From Bacteroides oleiciplenus YIT 12058 (lineage in GTDB: Bacteria; Bacteroidota; Bacteroidia; Bacteroidales; Bacteroidaceae), in the NCBI RefSeq assembly GCF_000315485.1, contig NZ_JH992947.1, positions 1 to 64,000 on the forward strand: a stretch of 64,000 nucleotides of DNA, read 5' to 3'. Of the stretch, positions 17,645-27,600 are shown piece by piece. Each line of letters begins with the position of its first letter. Position 1 is the first letter of the stretch. Both the position numbers and the translations under genes were made by a program. The notes under the pieces are model-generated. The model was given only the letters and a program-made list of their open reading frames with translations. It made no database searches and was not told where the DNA came from.

Positions 17645-20122
17645 TCATTTTAAAGTGCTCAGTGTAAGCTTACCAGCCTTTAAACCTTTAGCCTTAGCCT
17701 CGAAAACGATTTCACCGGGCTGCTCGGCTGTTTGCACAATTGCCGTTAACTGACCGCTGAAGGCAGGCATCTTCGGCAAATGGAATAAATCGAGTGAAGT
17801 AGCATCACCATTGGCAGCAGCACGATAGCGACCGGCACCTTTCACGGAGAAATTAACAAGGCGGTTGTCGGCGGGACAAAGATTGCCGTCCTTATCAACT
17901 ACACGGATGGTGATGTAAGCCAAGTCCTTGCCATCAGCTTTCAACTGACTGCGGTCGGCAGTCACTTCCAGATGATGAGGTTTGCCGGCAGTACGGATTA
18001 CTTTTTCTTCTACGGATTTGCCGGAAGCATCATAAGCAACAACTTTCACTTCACCCGGTTCGTAGGGAACATCCATCCATATCAGACGATAACGGCGCTG
18101 CAAAGCAAAAGCATCTTTCCCTTGCAATGCTTTACTCTCTTCAGCAGTGAGTTTATGCTGTTTGCCAAAGCTTTTGCCATTGACAAAGAGTTCGGCTACC
18201 GGATAACTTGTGTAAACAAACACAGGAGTGTTCTCTCCTTCCCTACCCGGCCAAGTCCAGTGCGGAAGTACATGAAGCGTATTTACATTCTTGTTCCAAA
18301 GGCTACGATAAAGATAGTAACGGTCTTTGGGCAGGCTGGCAAGATCGATGATACCGAACAGCGAGCTATGGCTCGGCCAAGCATCCGTATCGTAGGGAGA
18401 AGGTTCACCCAAATAATCGAAACCGGTCCAAACGAACTGACCGATAGTCCAGTCATAATCATCAGCAAGAGCAAAGTCTTCGTCAGGGACATTAGACCAG
18501 GAGCAGTGTTCCAGGTCATAACCGGAAGATTGATGATCTTCATACTTTGCATCGCCACGCTTCTCTATCGGGAATTTATATACACCACGGGAACTTACAG
18601 TGGAAGAGGTTTCTGAACCGAGCACAATATTCTGTGGCAATTGCTCATATGCCTCCAGGTAGCGGTGCGCACGATAGTTCAAACCGGGAACATCAATCAT
18701 GGCGGCAAAGCCATTCTTCAGGACACAAGTCACTTGGTCCATACCGCAAGTTACGGGACGTGTCGGGTCTTCACGATGGCAGATGTCCTGCAAGAAAGAA
18801 GCTACTTTATAGCCTACGGGACTACATTGAGTGGGAACTTCGTTACCAATGCTCCACATCACTACACAAGGATTGTTGCGATATTGATGCAACATATTTA
18901 TCATGTCGCGCTCCGCCCACTCGTTGAAGTAGCGGTGGTAACCATTGGCACATTTGGCAATGTCCCACTCGTCAAAAGGTTCCACCATCATCATGAAACC
19001 CATTTCATCACAAAGTTGCACCAATTCCGGCGCAGGCATATTATGAGAAGTACGGATAGCATCGCAACCCATATCTTTCAGCATAGTAAGCTGGCGGCGT
19101 AAAGCGGCAACATTGATAGCCGCACCCAACGGCCCAAGATCATGGTGATTGCACACACCCTGGAATTTACGGTGCTTACCATTCAGAAAGAAGCCTTTGT
19201 CAGCTATAATCTCTATGCTACGGATACCGAAACGAGTGGTATATTCATCCGTTTGTTTGCCATCGGCATAGATTTTAGAAACTGCTTTATATAAATAAGG
19301 TGTCTCCGGCGACCACAGGCAAGGAGCATCGACCAGGAAGTTTTGTTCGAAAGGCTGGCCATGATTAATCTTACGGGTGTTATCCTTGATTGCCACCACC
19401 TTCCCATCGGGCGAGATAATCTCCGTTACGATGCGGAGGTCTTTTCCTTCGTCATTGGCGATGGTGGTCAACAGACGGACCGAAGCATATTTATCGGAAA
19501 CATGAGGTGTGGTCAGTTGTGTGCCCCATACGGGAACATGTACTTTCTCGGTAGTCACTACACGCACATTGCGGTAAAGTCCTGCACCGGGATACCAACG
19601 GGAAGATTGCGGTTTGTTTTCCAGACGGACAGCAAGCGTATTACCACTACCGTCTTTATTCAAAAGAGAAGTGACATCACAATGGAAAGAGTTATAACCG
19701 AAAGGCCAGAAACAGGCTTCCTGTCCGTTGACGTAAACACGGGCTTCGCTCATGGCACCGTCGAAGACAAGGGTGGTTTGTTTGTCGGCAGGAGCATCGA
19801 AGGTAGTGCGATACCAACCGATACCGACGTAAGGCAGTCCTCCTGTACGCCCAGTCTTGACAGAGGCTTTTTTCTCGAAGTTCTGCGTCACGGCTACTTC
19901 CTGCAAATCGTTGCTGCGGTCGAAGGGACCGAAGATGGCCCAGTCGTGAGGGATGGTTACGGTTTCCCACTTGCGATCGTCGAAATTTGTTTGCATGGCT
20001 TCGGGAATGTCTTCTTTGGTAAATTTCCAATTCTTTTCCAACAGTGTTTCCGTACGCTGTGCCTTTACCATCAAGGAAGAAAGAACACAGCAAGAAAATA
20101 AGAATAATATCTTTTTCATCAT
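17645..20122 (-). CDS. GH2 beta-galactosidase, exported
   Basis: 825 aa. The start is the ATG at 20122 (the frame extends to a TTG at 20125). Signal peptide to about residue 22 (MVKAQ). Sugar-binding jelly roll (about 30-195), Ig-like domain (to about 300), TIM barrel with acid/base E428 in WSIGNEVP and nucleophile E504 in LGSETSS, then two C-terminal beta domains (DUF4982-like and Big-like). It probably removes beta-linked galactose from galacto-oligosaccharides released by the GH53 upstream (27 bp). Last gene of the galactan cluster. Specificity within GH2 is inferred from context. Confidence 0.88.
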   Translation of the reverse strand: MMKKILFLFSCCVLSSLMVKAQRTETLLEKNWKFTKEDIPEAMQTNFDDRKWETVTIPHDWAIFGPFDRSNDLQEVAVTQNFEKKASVKTGRTGGLPYVGIGWYRTTFDAPADKQTTLVFDGAMSEARVYVNGQEACFWPFGYNSFHCDVTSLLNKDGSGNTLAVRLENKPQSSRWYPGAGLYRNVRVVTTEKVHVPVWGTQLTTPHVSDKYASVRLLTTIANDEGKDLRIVTEIISPDGKVVAIKDNTRKINHGQPFEQNFLVDAPCLWSPETPYLYKAVSKIYADGKQTDEYTTRFGIRSIEIIADKGFFLNGKHRKFQGVCNHHDLGPLGAAINVAALRRQLTMLKDMGCDAIRTSHNMPAPELVQLCDEMGFMMMVEPFDEWDIAKCANGYHRYFNEWAERDMINMLHQYRNNPCVVMWSIGNEVPTQCSPVGYKVASFLQDICHREDPTRPVTCGMDQVTCVLKNGFAAMIDVPGLNYRAHRYLEAYEQLPQNIVLGSETSSTVSSRGVYKFPIEKRGDAKYEDHQSSGYDLEHCSWSNVPDEDFALADDYDWTIGQFVWTGFDYLGEPSPYDTDAWPSHSSLFGIIDLASLPKDRYYLYRSLWNKNVNTLHVLPHWTWPGREGENTPVFVYTSYPVAELFVNGKSFGKQHKLTAEESKALQGKDAFALQRRYRLIWMDVPYEPGEVKVVAYDASGKSVEEKVIRTAGKPHHLEVTADRSQLKADGKDLAYITIRVVDKDGNLCPADNRLVNFSVKGAGRYRAAANGDATSLDLFHLPKMPAFSGQLTAIVQTAEQPGEIVFEAKAKGLKAGKLTLSTLK

Positions 20123-20149
20123 CAATCAAGAGTTTTTATTGAATCATTA

Positions 20150-21250
20150 TTATTTAAAAGCATCCATGATAACGGTAGGATAACCATCTTCGGTAAATGC
20201 ACCCAACCGATATTGGCTCGGCTTGCACTCCGGCTCCCAGTAGAATACTCCCTTACAACGCCCGTTCGTATTCTCACGGCATTCTTTTATGATGCGGGCC
20301 ATCATGGTCTTTCCTTCGGCAAGGACAGATGCACTCGCCAGTTTTCCATTATTATCTGCACATTCCATACCTGTTTCCACAACCATCACATCGCAATTGT
20401 ATTTCTCACTTACTTTCTTGATATTAGCAATACAGTCTGTTATGGTTTGCCCGGCGGAGGTTTCTTTTCCACTCTCTAACGCCCAATAAGGATAAAGTGA
20501 CATGCCTATCATATCCCATTTAGCACCATTGTTTTTCAGAATATCCAGATTCCAGTTATAGAGGCTGTTGTCAAAACCATTATCCAGATGTACAATCACA
20601 ATGGCCTGCGGGAAAACAGTCTTTACGGCATCATATCCGACAGCAAACAATCCGGCATATTGTTTCGGGTTCTGATCGGCTTTACCCATATCCCATAAGA
20701 AACCGTTACTGGTTTCATTGCCTACCTGTACCCATTTCGGAGTAATCTGGTTGTCCTTCAACAACTGCAACACTTCAGCGGTATGGTTTGCCACATCCGT
20801 CTTCATCTGTTCGTAAGAGTGGGATTTCCATGCAGCGGGAATATTTTGTTTACCCGGATCAGCCCACCAGTCACTATAGTGGAAATCCACCATCAAATCC
20901 ATCCCCAAACTTGCAGTCCGTTTTGCCTTAGCCAGCAAATCTGCTTTGTTGCACCAGTTATCATGCTCCTCTGGATTCACCCAGACCCGGAGACGGATTG
21001 CATTCAGACCGAGGTCCTTCATCAATTGAAAACAGTCTGTTGCCGTACCGGTGGCATTGTAGAATTTCATGCCTTTGTGTTCCATTTCCGTTACCCAACT
21101 GATGTCTGCACCTTTAGCAAACTCAGCAGTAGGAGTTTCTTCATCATCAGGAAACAGACCTGAATCAGGTTCTGTTCCATTATTGCTACTACATGCCAAT
21201 ATGGCAAAAGCAATACAAAACAGGAAAGATAAAAATTTCATGTGTTTCAT
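20150..21250 (-). CDS. GH53 endo-beta-1,4-galactanase lipoprotein
   Basis: 366 aa. Lipobox ILAC with C20 and an acidic Ser/Asp/Glu-rich linker (21-42), consistent with a surface lipoprotein. GH53 TIM barrel from KGADISWVTEME; acid/base E179 in WVQVGNE, nucleophile E292 in VVETGM, plus the family stretches LRVWVNP and DFHYSDWWADPGKQ. It cuts the beta-1,4-galactan side chains of pectin into oligosaccharides for import. Between the GH147-like and GH2 genes with gaps of 45 and 27 bp, so one operon. Confidence 0.95.
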   Translation of the reverse strand: MKHMKFLSFLFCIAFAILACSSNNGTEPDSGLFPDDEETPTAEFAKGADISWVTEMEHKGMKFYNATGTATDCFQLMKDLGLNAIRLRVWVNPEEHDNWCNKADLLAKAKRTASLGMDLMVDFHYSDWWADPGKQNIPAAWKSHSYEQMKTDVANHTAEVLQLLKDNQITPKWVQVGNETSNGFLWDMGKADQNPKQYAGLFAVGYDAVKTVFPQAIVIVHLDNGFDNSLYNWNLDILKNNGAKWDMIGMSLYPYWALESGKETSAGQTITDCIANIKKVSEKYNCDVMVVETGMECADNNGKLASASVLAEGKTMMARIIKECRENTNGRCKGVFYWEPECKPSQYRLGAFTEDGYPTVIMDAFK

Positions 21251-21295
21251 GGTAATATGATTATCAATGATACAAATATAGAAAATTAATATATA

Positions 21296-23917
21296 CTATT
21301 CCAACCAAATGCTGCCTATCTCTATTTCAGCTTCCTTGCCGGCACTCCCATCGAAGGAAAGTTCGAGGCTTTCAATATTCTCTATCCTGAAAGGAAGTTC
21401 CGTTTCCGGATAGAAATACTTACTGAGAAAAACCGGATAGACGGGAGGCAGCAAGGCAGTATTCGTTTGTTTCAGTTCTGAAAGAGGGACACGGACAATG
21501 CCGTCGGCAGACGAAATGCACGAAGCAAGATAAGTATATCCATCAGAAGTGATAAAACCTGCCCGAAGCCCTTCCGGCATCTTCTTCGCTTGCAGGCAAA
21601 GAGTACGACAGGCAGCAAGGCGCTCGGGACATCCGCTGATATCATCTTTTATGTAACGGCGAAGGAAATAAACAGGTTTCTCACTTTTGGATGTAAATGT
21701 CACACGCAAGGTCGGCCTCTCCACCGGACCATTCTCTATGACCTGACGGTTTGTACGGCTCCATTCGGGTAAAGTATAAGTTTCCAAAGAGGAAGCATCT
21801 GCTCCATTCGTAATGAAAGACTCACTGATGTTGCATGAAGTATTCACACAGAAGAGCGTGAGAGGCTGATGTTTGGTTAAGGTATTAGTCAGCCAGAAAG
21901 CTTCCGAAGTATAATCCCAATCCAAGGGACTTTTAGCTATCCCGGCAGGAGATGTTTGTCGCTTATCACCTTTACAAACAACGATATTATACTTAAAGCT
22001 GCTTTCTTTCAATTGAGCGGCAGGTATAGTTGCACGGTAAGTATATCCACTTGTATAGTTCATTTTTATATATGGATTTTTCTCGTTCCAGAAGGAGACC
22101 CGGCTGGTATAGATAATCACTGAATCAGGCTTTTCATTACCTGCTACGATGGTTTCTATTTGCAAATCCTTACCAGCATCAACCATCCGGGCAGGCTGAT
22201 GGTTGATAACATAGGAATCCGTTTGACAACAGTGTGGCTGAAAACGAAGGGGGTGTACATACTCGCCTAAAATGATGTTATTCCAAGACTTATCGGTAGT
22301 CCATTGCTGAGTGGCGGATGCACCTTCGCGTTGCAGAAGATAGACACCCGGACGAAGGGATGAAATCTTACCATCAGTCGCCTGCGCATGGAAAGTATTG
22401 TCAGCATTCAACCCGTTCACCCTGAAATGTTTACCCAAGTCCGGCAAGTCCAACGTCATATCCCACTCATTAGAAATGATGCGCATCACTTCTTTATCAA
22501 GAGAAGGCTTGGCAAACGGATCGCTCACCTGCACCACATCGGGCATCACTTCAAGACGCCAAACGCCCGCTTCCAGTTTATCTATCCAATAAACACCCGT
22601 GCCCTCATAGCGGACAACAGGAGAACTGCCGCATCCGGCAATAGCACGAAGCCGCGAAGCATCTTTCGGAAGGGACTGCGTTGTATTGGAGTAGTAAAAT
22701 TTTTCTCCGTCGTTCAGTTCACTCAAATCCTGCACGTAGCTGACGCGGAAGTCACGGAACAGTGTATCTGCCGGATAACTACCGAAACTCTCTCCCCTAC
22801 CCACTTTCTGCGCCACTTCTGCGGCAATCATCAAGCCGATAGCTTTGTTGGGAGTATAAGCCACGTTCAAGTAATGAGTCTGATATTCGGTATTATATGC
22901 CGCCATGCCGATGGGGTCGTAAGCAAACTGCGTAATCCATTGGAAGCCGGCAGTACGGAACGTGCGAACGGTGGCGGGATAGAGATAAGAGTAGAGATTG
23001 TCCGCAGGGTCAAATTCATAAACCAGACGGGCTTTCTTATTGAAGCCTTTCAAATCGGAGAAAGGAATATCATATCGATCTACGGAAGGCAGGAAGTTGC
23101 CTTTACGGGTATGACCGGAAACAAGGCCGACGGGGTACCATTGATAGGTAGTTCCCTGAATAGCAGTATCATAGTAAGCCTCAACGACATGTTGGTTGTG
23201 ACTGACATTATAGAATACTGGCTTGCGATTGCCGGCACGCTTCAGGGCTGATAGCATTTTGTTGATATAATCACGCGTCTCAGTCACCGTGCCCGGATGG
23301 CAGGGCTCGTTGTTGATTTCAAAACCCACAATGTAAGGATCGTCTTTATAGGCATGGCCTGTATAGGTGTTGACGTGGCGCACAAGGGCGGCAATGTACC
23401 TCTCTTGTGCGGCAATAGCTTCGGCATCGCTATGAACGGCGCATTTATCATAATTAGAAGAGAAGCCTCCGGTGGGTTGGTTACGTTCGGGGTAACCATT
23501 GCCGAAGTTGGTTTGGGCGGTGATGACGGTGCGGATGCCGCGTTCCTGCAACTTATAGATAAGATAATCCAGTAATTCCAAATGTTCATTCTCCAGAAGA
23601 TTACCTTCGCCGTCGGAGATTTCAACGTCCCAGACGTGGATGCGGTAGGCATTCAGCCCCAGACGCGCAAAATGGTAGACATCACGGTCGATAGCAGCTT
23701 TGCGGTCAATGCCCAGATACCCCATAGCCCGATAAGCGTGCGCAAAAGGCAGGGTGTAGTTCACGCCAAAAAAAGAAGCTTCTTTCCGAGTATCGGACCA
23801 GCGCATGACGCCGTGACCGTCTATGTAAATAGTAGGGATGCTTTTGGATGCTTTGTTTTGTGCCGGGACAACTGCCGTCAGCAAACAAGTAATCAGGAGT
23901 AAAATGTGTCTCTTCAT
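21296..23917 (-). CDS. clan GH-A glycoside hydrolase, probably GH147 beta-galactosidase
   Basis: 873 aa with a signal peptide (about 1-19). TIM barrel in the first 400 residues, with NAYRIHVWD strand, acid/base E204 in FEINNEP and probable nucleophile E301 in LVYEFDP. The C-terminal half holds several beta domains with no recognised motif. Length, clan GH-A layout and its place next to GH53 and GH2 match GH147 beta-galactosidases of Bacteroides galactan loci; GH5-like enzymes are the alternative. First gene of the cluster, with a candidate promoter 31 bp upstream. Confidence 0.65.
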   Translation of the reverse strand: MKRHILLLITCLLTAVVPAQNKASKSIPTIYIDGHGVMRWSDTRKEASFFGVNYTLPFAHAYRAMGYLGIDRKAAIDRDVYHFARLGLNAYRIHVWDVEISDGEGNLLENEHLELLDYLIYKLQERGIRTVITAQTNFGNGYPERNQPTGGFSSNYDKCAVHSDAEAIAAQERYIAALVRHVNTYTGHAYKDDPYIVGFEINNEPCHPGTVTETRDYINKMLSALKRAGNRKPVFYNVSHNQHVVEAYYDTAIQGTTYQWYPVGLVSGHTRKGNFLPSVDRYDIPFSDLKGFNKKARLVYEFDPADNLYSYLYPATVRTFRTAGFQWITQFAYDPIGMAAYNTEYQTHYLNVAYTPNKAIGLMIAAEVAQKVGRGESFGSYPADTLFRDFRVSYVQDLSELNDGEKFYYSNTTQSLPKDASRLRAIAGCGSSPVVRYEGTGVYWIDKLEAGVWRLEVMPDVVQVSDPFAKPSLDKEVMRIISNEWDMTLDLPDLGKHFRVNGLNADNTFHAQATDGKISSLRPGVYLLQREGASATQQWTTDKSWNNIILGEYVHPLRFQPHCCQTDSYVINHQPARMVDAGKDLQIETIVAGNEKPDSVIIYTSRVSFWNEKNPYIKMNYTSGYTYRATIPAAQLKESSFKYNIVVCKGDKRQTSPAGIAKSPLDWDYTSEAFWLTNTLTKHQPLTLFCVNTSCNISESFITNGADASSLETYTLPEWSRTNRQVIENGPVERPTLRVTFTSKSEKPVYFLRRYIKDDISGCPERLAACRTLCLQAKKMPEGLRAGFITSDGYTYLASCISSADGIVRVPLSELKQTNTALLPPVYPVFLSKYFYPETELPFRIENIESLELSFDGSAGKEAEIEIGSIWLE

Positions 23918-23947
23918 GTCATCAAACTAAAGTTGGTTTTCTGTTGA

Positions 23948-23955
23948 CAAAAGTA
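23948..23955 (-). promoter_or_regulatory. candidate -7 box for the galactan enzyme operon
   Basis: TACTTTTG on the minus strand matches TAnnTTTG, 31 bp before the GH147-like start. A TTCG at 23974-23977 is the nearest -33 candidate (18-nt spacer). HTCS binding sites would be expected just upstream. Confidence 0.4.
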
Positions 23956-24008
23956 ACGGAGAAGAGGGATTCACGAAAGTATATTTCGGACATAAAAGGA
24001 TAATATTG

Positions 24009-24088
24009 AGACATGAAACGACCGTAGAACACCTTGTGAGAACGATTTGTGTTAAATGAGCAAACAAAAGACATGAAATGCCGTTCTC
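24009..24088. promoter_or_regulatory. repeat-rich intergenic control region
   Basis: AGACATGAAAYG followed by CCGT occurs twice (from 24009 and from 24069), and GAGAACG (24038-24044) is mirrored by CGTTCTC (24082-24088). The region sits between divergent genes 23917 and 24126, so it could hold regulator sites. The role is inferred. Confidence 0.3.
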
Positions 24089-24125
24089 TACAAAAGCATT
24101 TTTCAAGACCTAACCTAAAAGATTT

Positions 24126-24620
24126 ATGAGTATGAACAAGCTGAAGTTTTCTTTCCTGCTTCTGATGTTTCTGGCATCAGTTCCGGTTTTTGCCGACTAT
24201 GCTCCTGTCAATGTACAGGAAGCTTTAAAAAAGATGTATCCCGAAGCTAAGGACGTCGCCTGGACTCGGGATGAAACGTATTATGTGGCAGACTTTATGT
24301 TGAATGGCTTCGACACCAAGGTCTGGTTCAATGCCAATGCCTCGTGGGCAATGAAGCAGACTGACTGGGAGACTATGGATGAAGTGCCTCCCGCAGTTTA
24401 CAATGCATTCGCCGCCAGCCAGTATTCCGACGGAATGGTGCAAGATGTGACGTTGGTTCAGTTTCCCCAAAAACAATCGGTGATTTCCGTAATAGTGGGA
24501 ATGGCGAATACACAAACCAGATACCAACTGTTATTCACCCCCGACGGAGGACTGGAGGATGAGCGGAATGCTACTTACTTTAATAATCTACTGGGAGCCG
24601 AGGTGTTCCTAAACTCTTAA
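24126..24620 (+). CDS. PepSY-like exported protein
   Basis: 164 aa with a signal peptide (about 1-23, ending PVFA). Two copies of the PepSY-like (BLIP-like, PF11396) fold are suggested: YPEAKDVAWTRDETYYVADF, then the second strand set VIVGMANTQTRYQLLFTPDGGLEDE. Such small periplasmic proteins are common in Bacteroides and their function is unknown. It is divergent from the galactan operon. Its stop is only 9 bp from the end of the convergent HTCS gene, leaving no room for a separate terminator. The second ATG at 24132 is an alternative start. Confidence 0.7.
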   Translation: MSMNKLKFSFLLLMFLASVPVFADYAPVNVQEALKKMYPEAKDVAWTRDETYYVADFMLNGFDTKVWFNANASWAMKQTDWETMDEVPPAVYNAFAASQYSDGMVQDVTLVQFPQKQSVISVIVGMANTQTRYQLLFTPDGGLEDERNATYFNNLLGAEVFLNS

Positions 24621-24629
24621 CTTTGCCAA

Positions 24630-27600
24630 CTAAATATATTGCTTAGGCGTCACCCCAAACTCCGCCTGAAAGCACTTGGAGAAGTAAGAGTGATTGGAGA
24701 AACCAACCATGTACATCACCTCGGCAACCGTGAACTTCTGTTGCTTCAACAGCATGGCAGCTTTCTTCATGCGGATGGATTTGATATACTCCACAGGCGT
24801 CATGCCGGTGAGTTGTTTTATCTTGCGATACATCTGCTTGTTGTTGGTACTTGTCCATTCGCAGAGGGCATTCACATTCAGTTCGGAGTCTGAAATGTGC
24901 TCTTCAATCAGATGGATAATGTTTGCCAGGAACTTCTCATCGTAAGAAACAGCCTCGATTTCCTTCGGGGCGGCAAGGGCTTCAATGCGGGCTTTCGTCT
25001 CGTGCATCTCCCGGGCAGCCAACAATTGTTGTACACGCGAAAGCAGAATATCCGGTTCGAAAGGTTTGGGAATGAAAGCCTCGATATTCAACTGGATACT
25101 TTCAAGTTCCGTCTCCTTATCGCTCTTAGCCGTCAACAGGATAATGGGGATAGTGGAAGTAGGAATGTGCTTTTTGAGGCAGCGCACCATTTCAAGTCCG
25201 TCCATCACGGGCATCATGACATCAGCAATGATCAGATCGGGAGATAATTCCATCGCCATTTCCATACCTGTTTTGCCATTCTCCGCTATGCGGCAACGAT
25301 ATTTTACGTGCAGTATCTGGTAAATAAACTCGGCTATTTCCTGGGTGTCATCCACTATCAATATCAGCGGAGCTTCCGGGCTGACTGTCTCTGCGTCAGA
25401 AGAAAGCGCATCAACCGACATCTGCTCCGGACTGACAACCGGCAAGTTCAGCATAACGGTAGTCCCTTTATTTTCTTCCGAAGTGAGCAACACGCTACCT
25501 CCATGCAGTTCCGTGTAAGTCTTTACAAGATAAAGGCCGATACCTGTCCCCTCTTTTTGTCCTGCCGTCTTGGGCGACTGGAAGAAGCGCTGGAAGATAT
25601 ACGGCTGGTCCTGACGGGGCACACCGATACCTGTATCGGAAACTGAAATATGCACTTCTTTTCCCTCATCAGGAATTTCCAAGCGAAGTGTGACACTTCC
25701 ACCCTCCGGAGTATACTTCACTGCATTGGACAAAAGATTATCCAGAATGGATTCCAGCTTTATAGCATCCATCTGTATGTATATCTTTTCCCGGTCGGTA
25801 TGAAAATCAAATGTGAGTTGCTTCTCCCTCGTCTTTTCTTCCGCATACAGGGTAAGCAAGCCGCGCACGAAGGAAACCAACTCTATTTGCGACAAAATCA
25901 ACAGCGCATTGTTGCCACTGTCCACCCGGTTGAAGTCCAGCCCCTGATGGATGAGCGAATTCAGCTTCATGGCATTGTGCTGCACTTGTTCCAGTTGCTT
26001 CTTCTCCTGCGGGTTCTTTATAGCGGGGAGCATCCGGCTGATAGGCGCAATAATCATGCTCAACGGAGTCTTCAAGTCGTGGGAGAGATTCGTGAAGAAT
26101 TCCATCTTAGCCTGAGACTGCTCCAGAATTTTCTCTTTCTCCAGACGCTCCAGTTTCAGACGGTTCTTCACACGGAAGAAGTTGATCGTCCAGAGTATCA
26201 GAACAAGGCATAGCAAGACATAAACGGCCTTTGCCCAGGGAGTGTAGTACCAGGGCGGAATGATATGAATATCCAATGCATACGTCTTTTCGGACGGCTT
26301 TCCATGTGCATCCAGTTTGCTCACTATCAGGCGGTAGTCACCATAGTTCAGGTTATTATAAATAATCCGATTGGTATTTGGCTTCAGCAAGTTCCATTCA
26401 CGGTCTACACCTTCCAAGCGATACAACAGTTTGCTTTTTTCTTCAAGAGAATAAGGCAAGTCGGAGAGTTCAAAAACAAGATTATTCTGGTCGTAGTCCA
26501 GATTTATACGATGTGAGTAGCGGATGCCAGGCTGGTAAAGTTGGTTGTTGACATAAAGGGCGGTTAATATCAAAGGCTGTTCAAGGTGTTCTGCCAGCAA
26601 GGCTTCCGGTGAAGATATGGCAAAGCCATCTGCCGTACCCAAATAAAATTCTCCGCTTGTCTTATCAAAGAACATGCTGGTGAAACGCTTGTCTGTGATA
26701 TTCAGCCGACGGACTTCCAGAGTCTGCTGGTCCGCTACCCAGAAACCATCTGTGGTAGAAATCCAGATGCGGCCATCAGCTTCGGCCATGGAAAGCACCT
26801 CATAATGATTATAAGCATCAAAGGGCAACATACGGATACTGTCGTTTTCGGGAGTCACGCGCATCACTCCGCCGGGGAAACCTATCCAGATGTAGCCGTC
26901 TTCGGCACAAAGGATAAAGTTGGGAGTACGATCGCCTTTCAGTTCACCGACGGCAATATGAGTTACTTCGCCAGTACGGGGATTTATCTTTTCGATGCTG
27001 TTGGGGCTGTTATAGAGCAGGGCCCATACGTTCCCTTCCCGGTCAGGAATCATCTGGTTGATGAACATGCCGAACAGGCCGTTGTGGATGGAATAAGTCT
27101 TCTCCGCCATATATAATCCGCCGGAAGAACGCATGAGGTTTTCCTTATCTACAACAAAGATACCGCCGAGGCAGGTGGCTATCCAGAGTTGCCCGTCACG
27201 GTCTTCAAAAAGGCCATACGCCCAATTGGCGTTGTAGCGGCGGGTGCTGTCCACTATATTATAATGTATAAACTGGCGTTTCGTCGGGTCGTAGCGACTG
27301 ATGCTGCCATCCGTAGCCACCCAGAGTTGTTGCTCACGGTCTTCGTAAAGATGGCGTACCCGGTTGTGGGACAAAGGATATTTCCGGTCTCCCATCTTAT
27401 ACCAGGCAACGTCCTGTTCTCCATCCATAAGAGCGGTGAAGCGAATGAGGCCGTTCGTGCCGCCAAACCAATAAGTTCCGTACGTATCGCGCAGCATGGA
27501 ATAGAACTGGTTGCCCTCCCCTGTTCCGGTAATCTGCGAAATAGGGATATGACGCAACACACTGTTATGGCGGGACATGGAGATGCCGTAATCCGTACCC

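Noticed and set aside
20123..20125. TTG starts giving a few extra residues for GH2 (20125), the SusF-like protein (10766), SusD (51146) and the FtsZ-like protein (61936).
   Set aside because: In each case an ATG follows within five codons and fits the signal peptide or the overlap with the upstream stop better.
22388..23251. A 287-codon plus-strand frame inside the GH147-like gene, and other long antisense frames (for example at 100-600, 17972-18616, 19343-20101, 30182-30958, 58207-59331).
   Set aside because: They lie wholly opposite genes with clear families, have no recognisable domains, and arise from the codon bias of the real genes.
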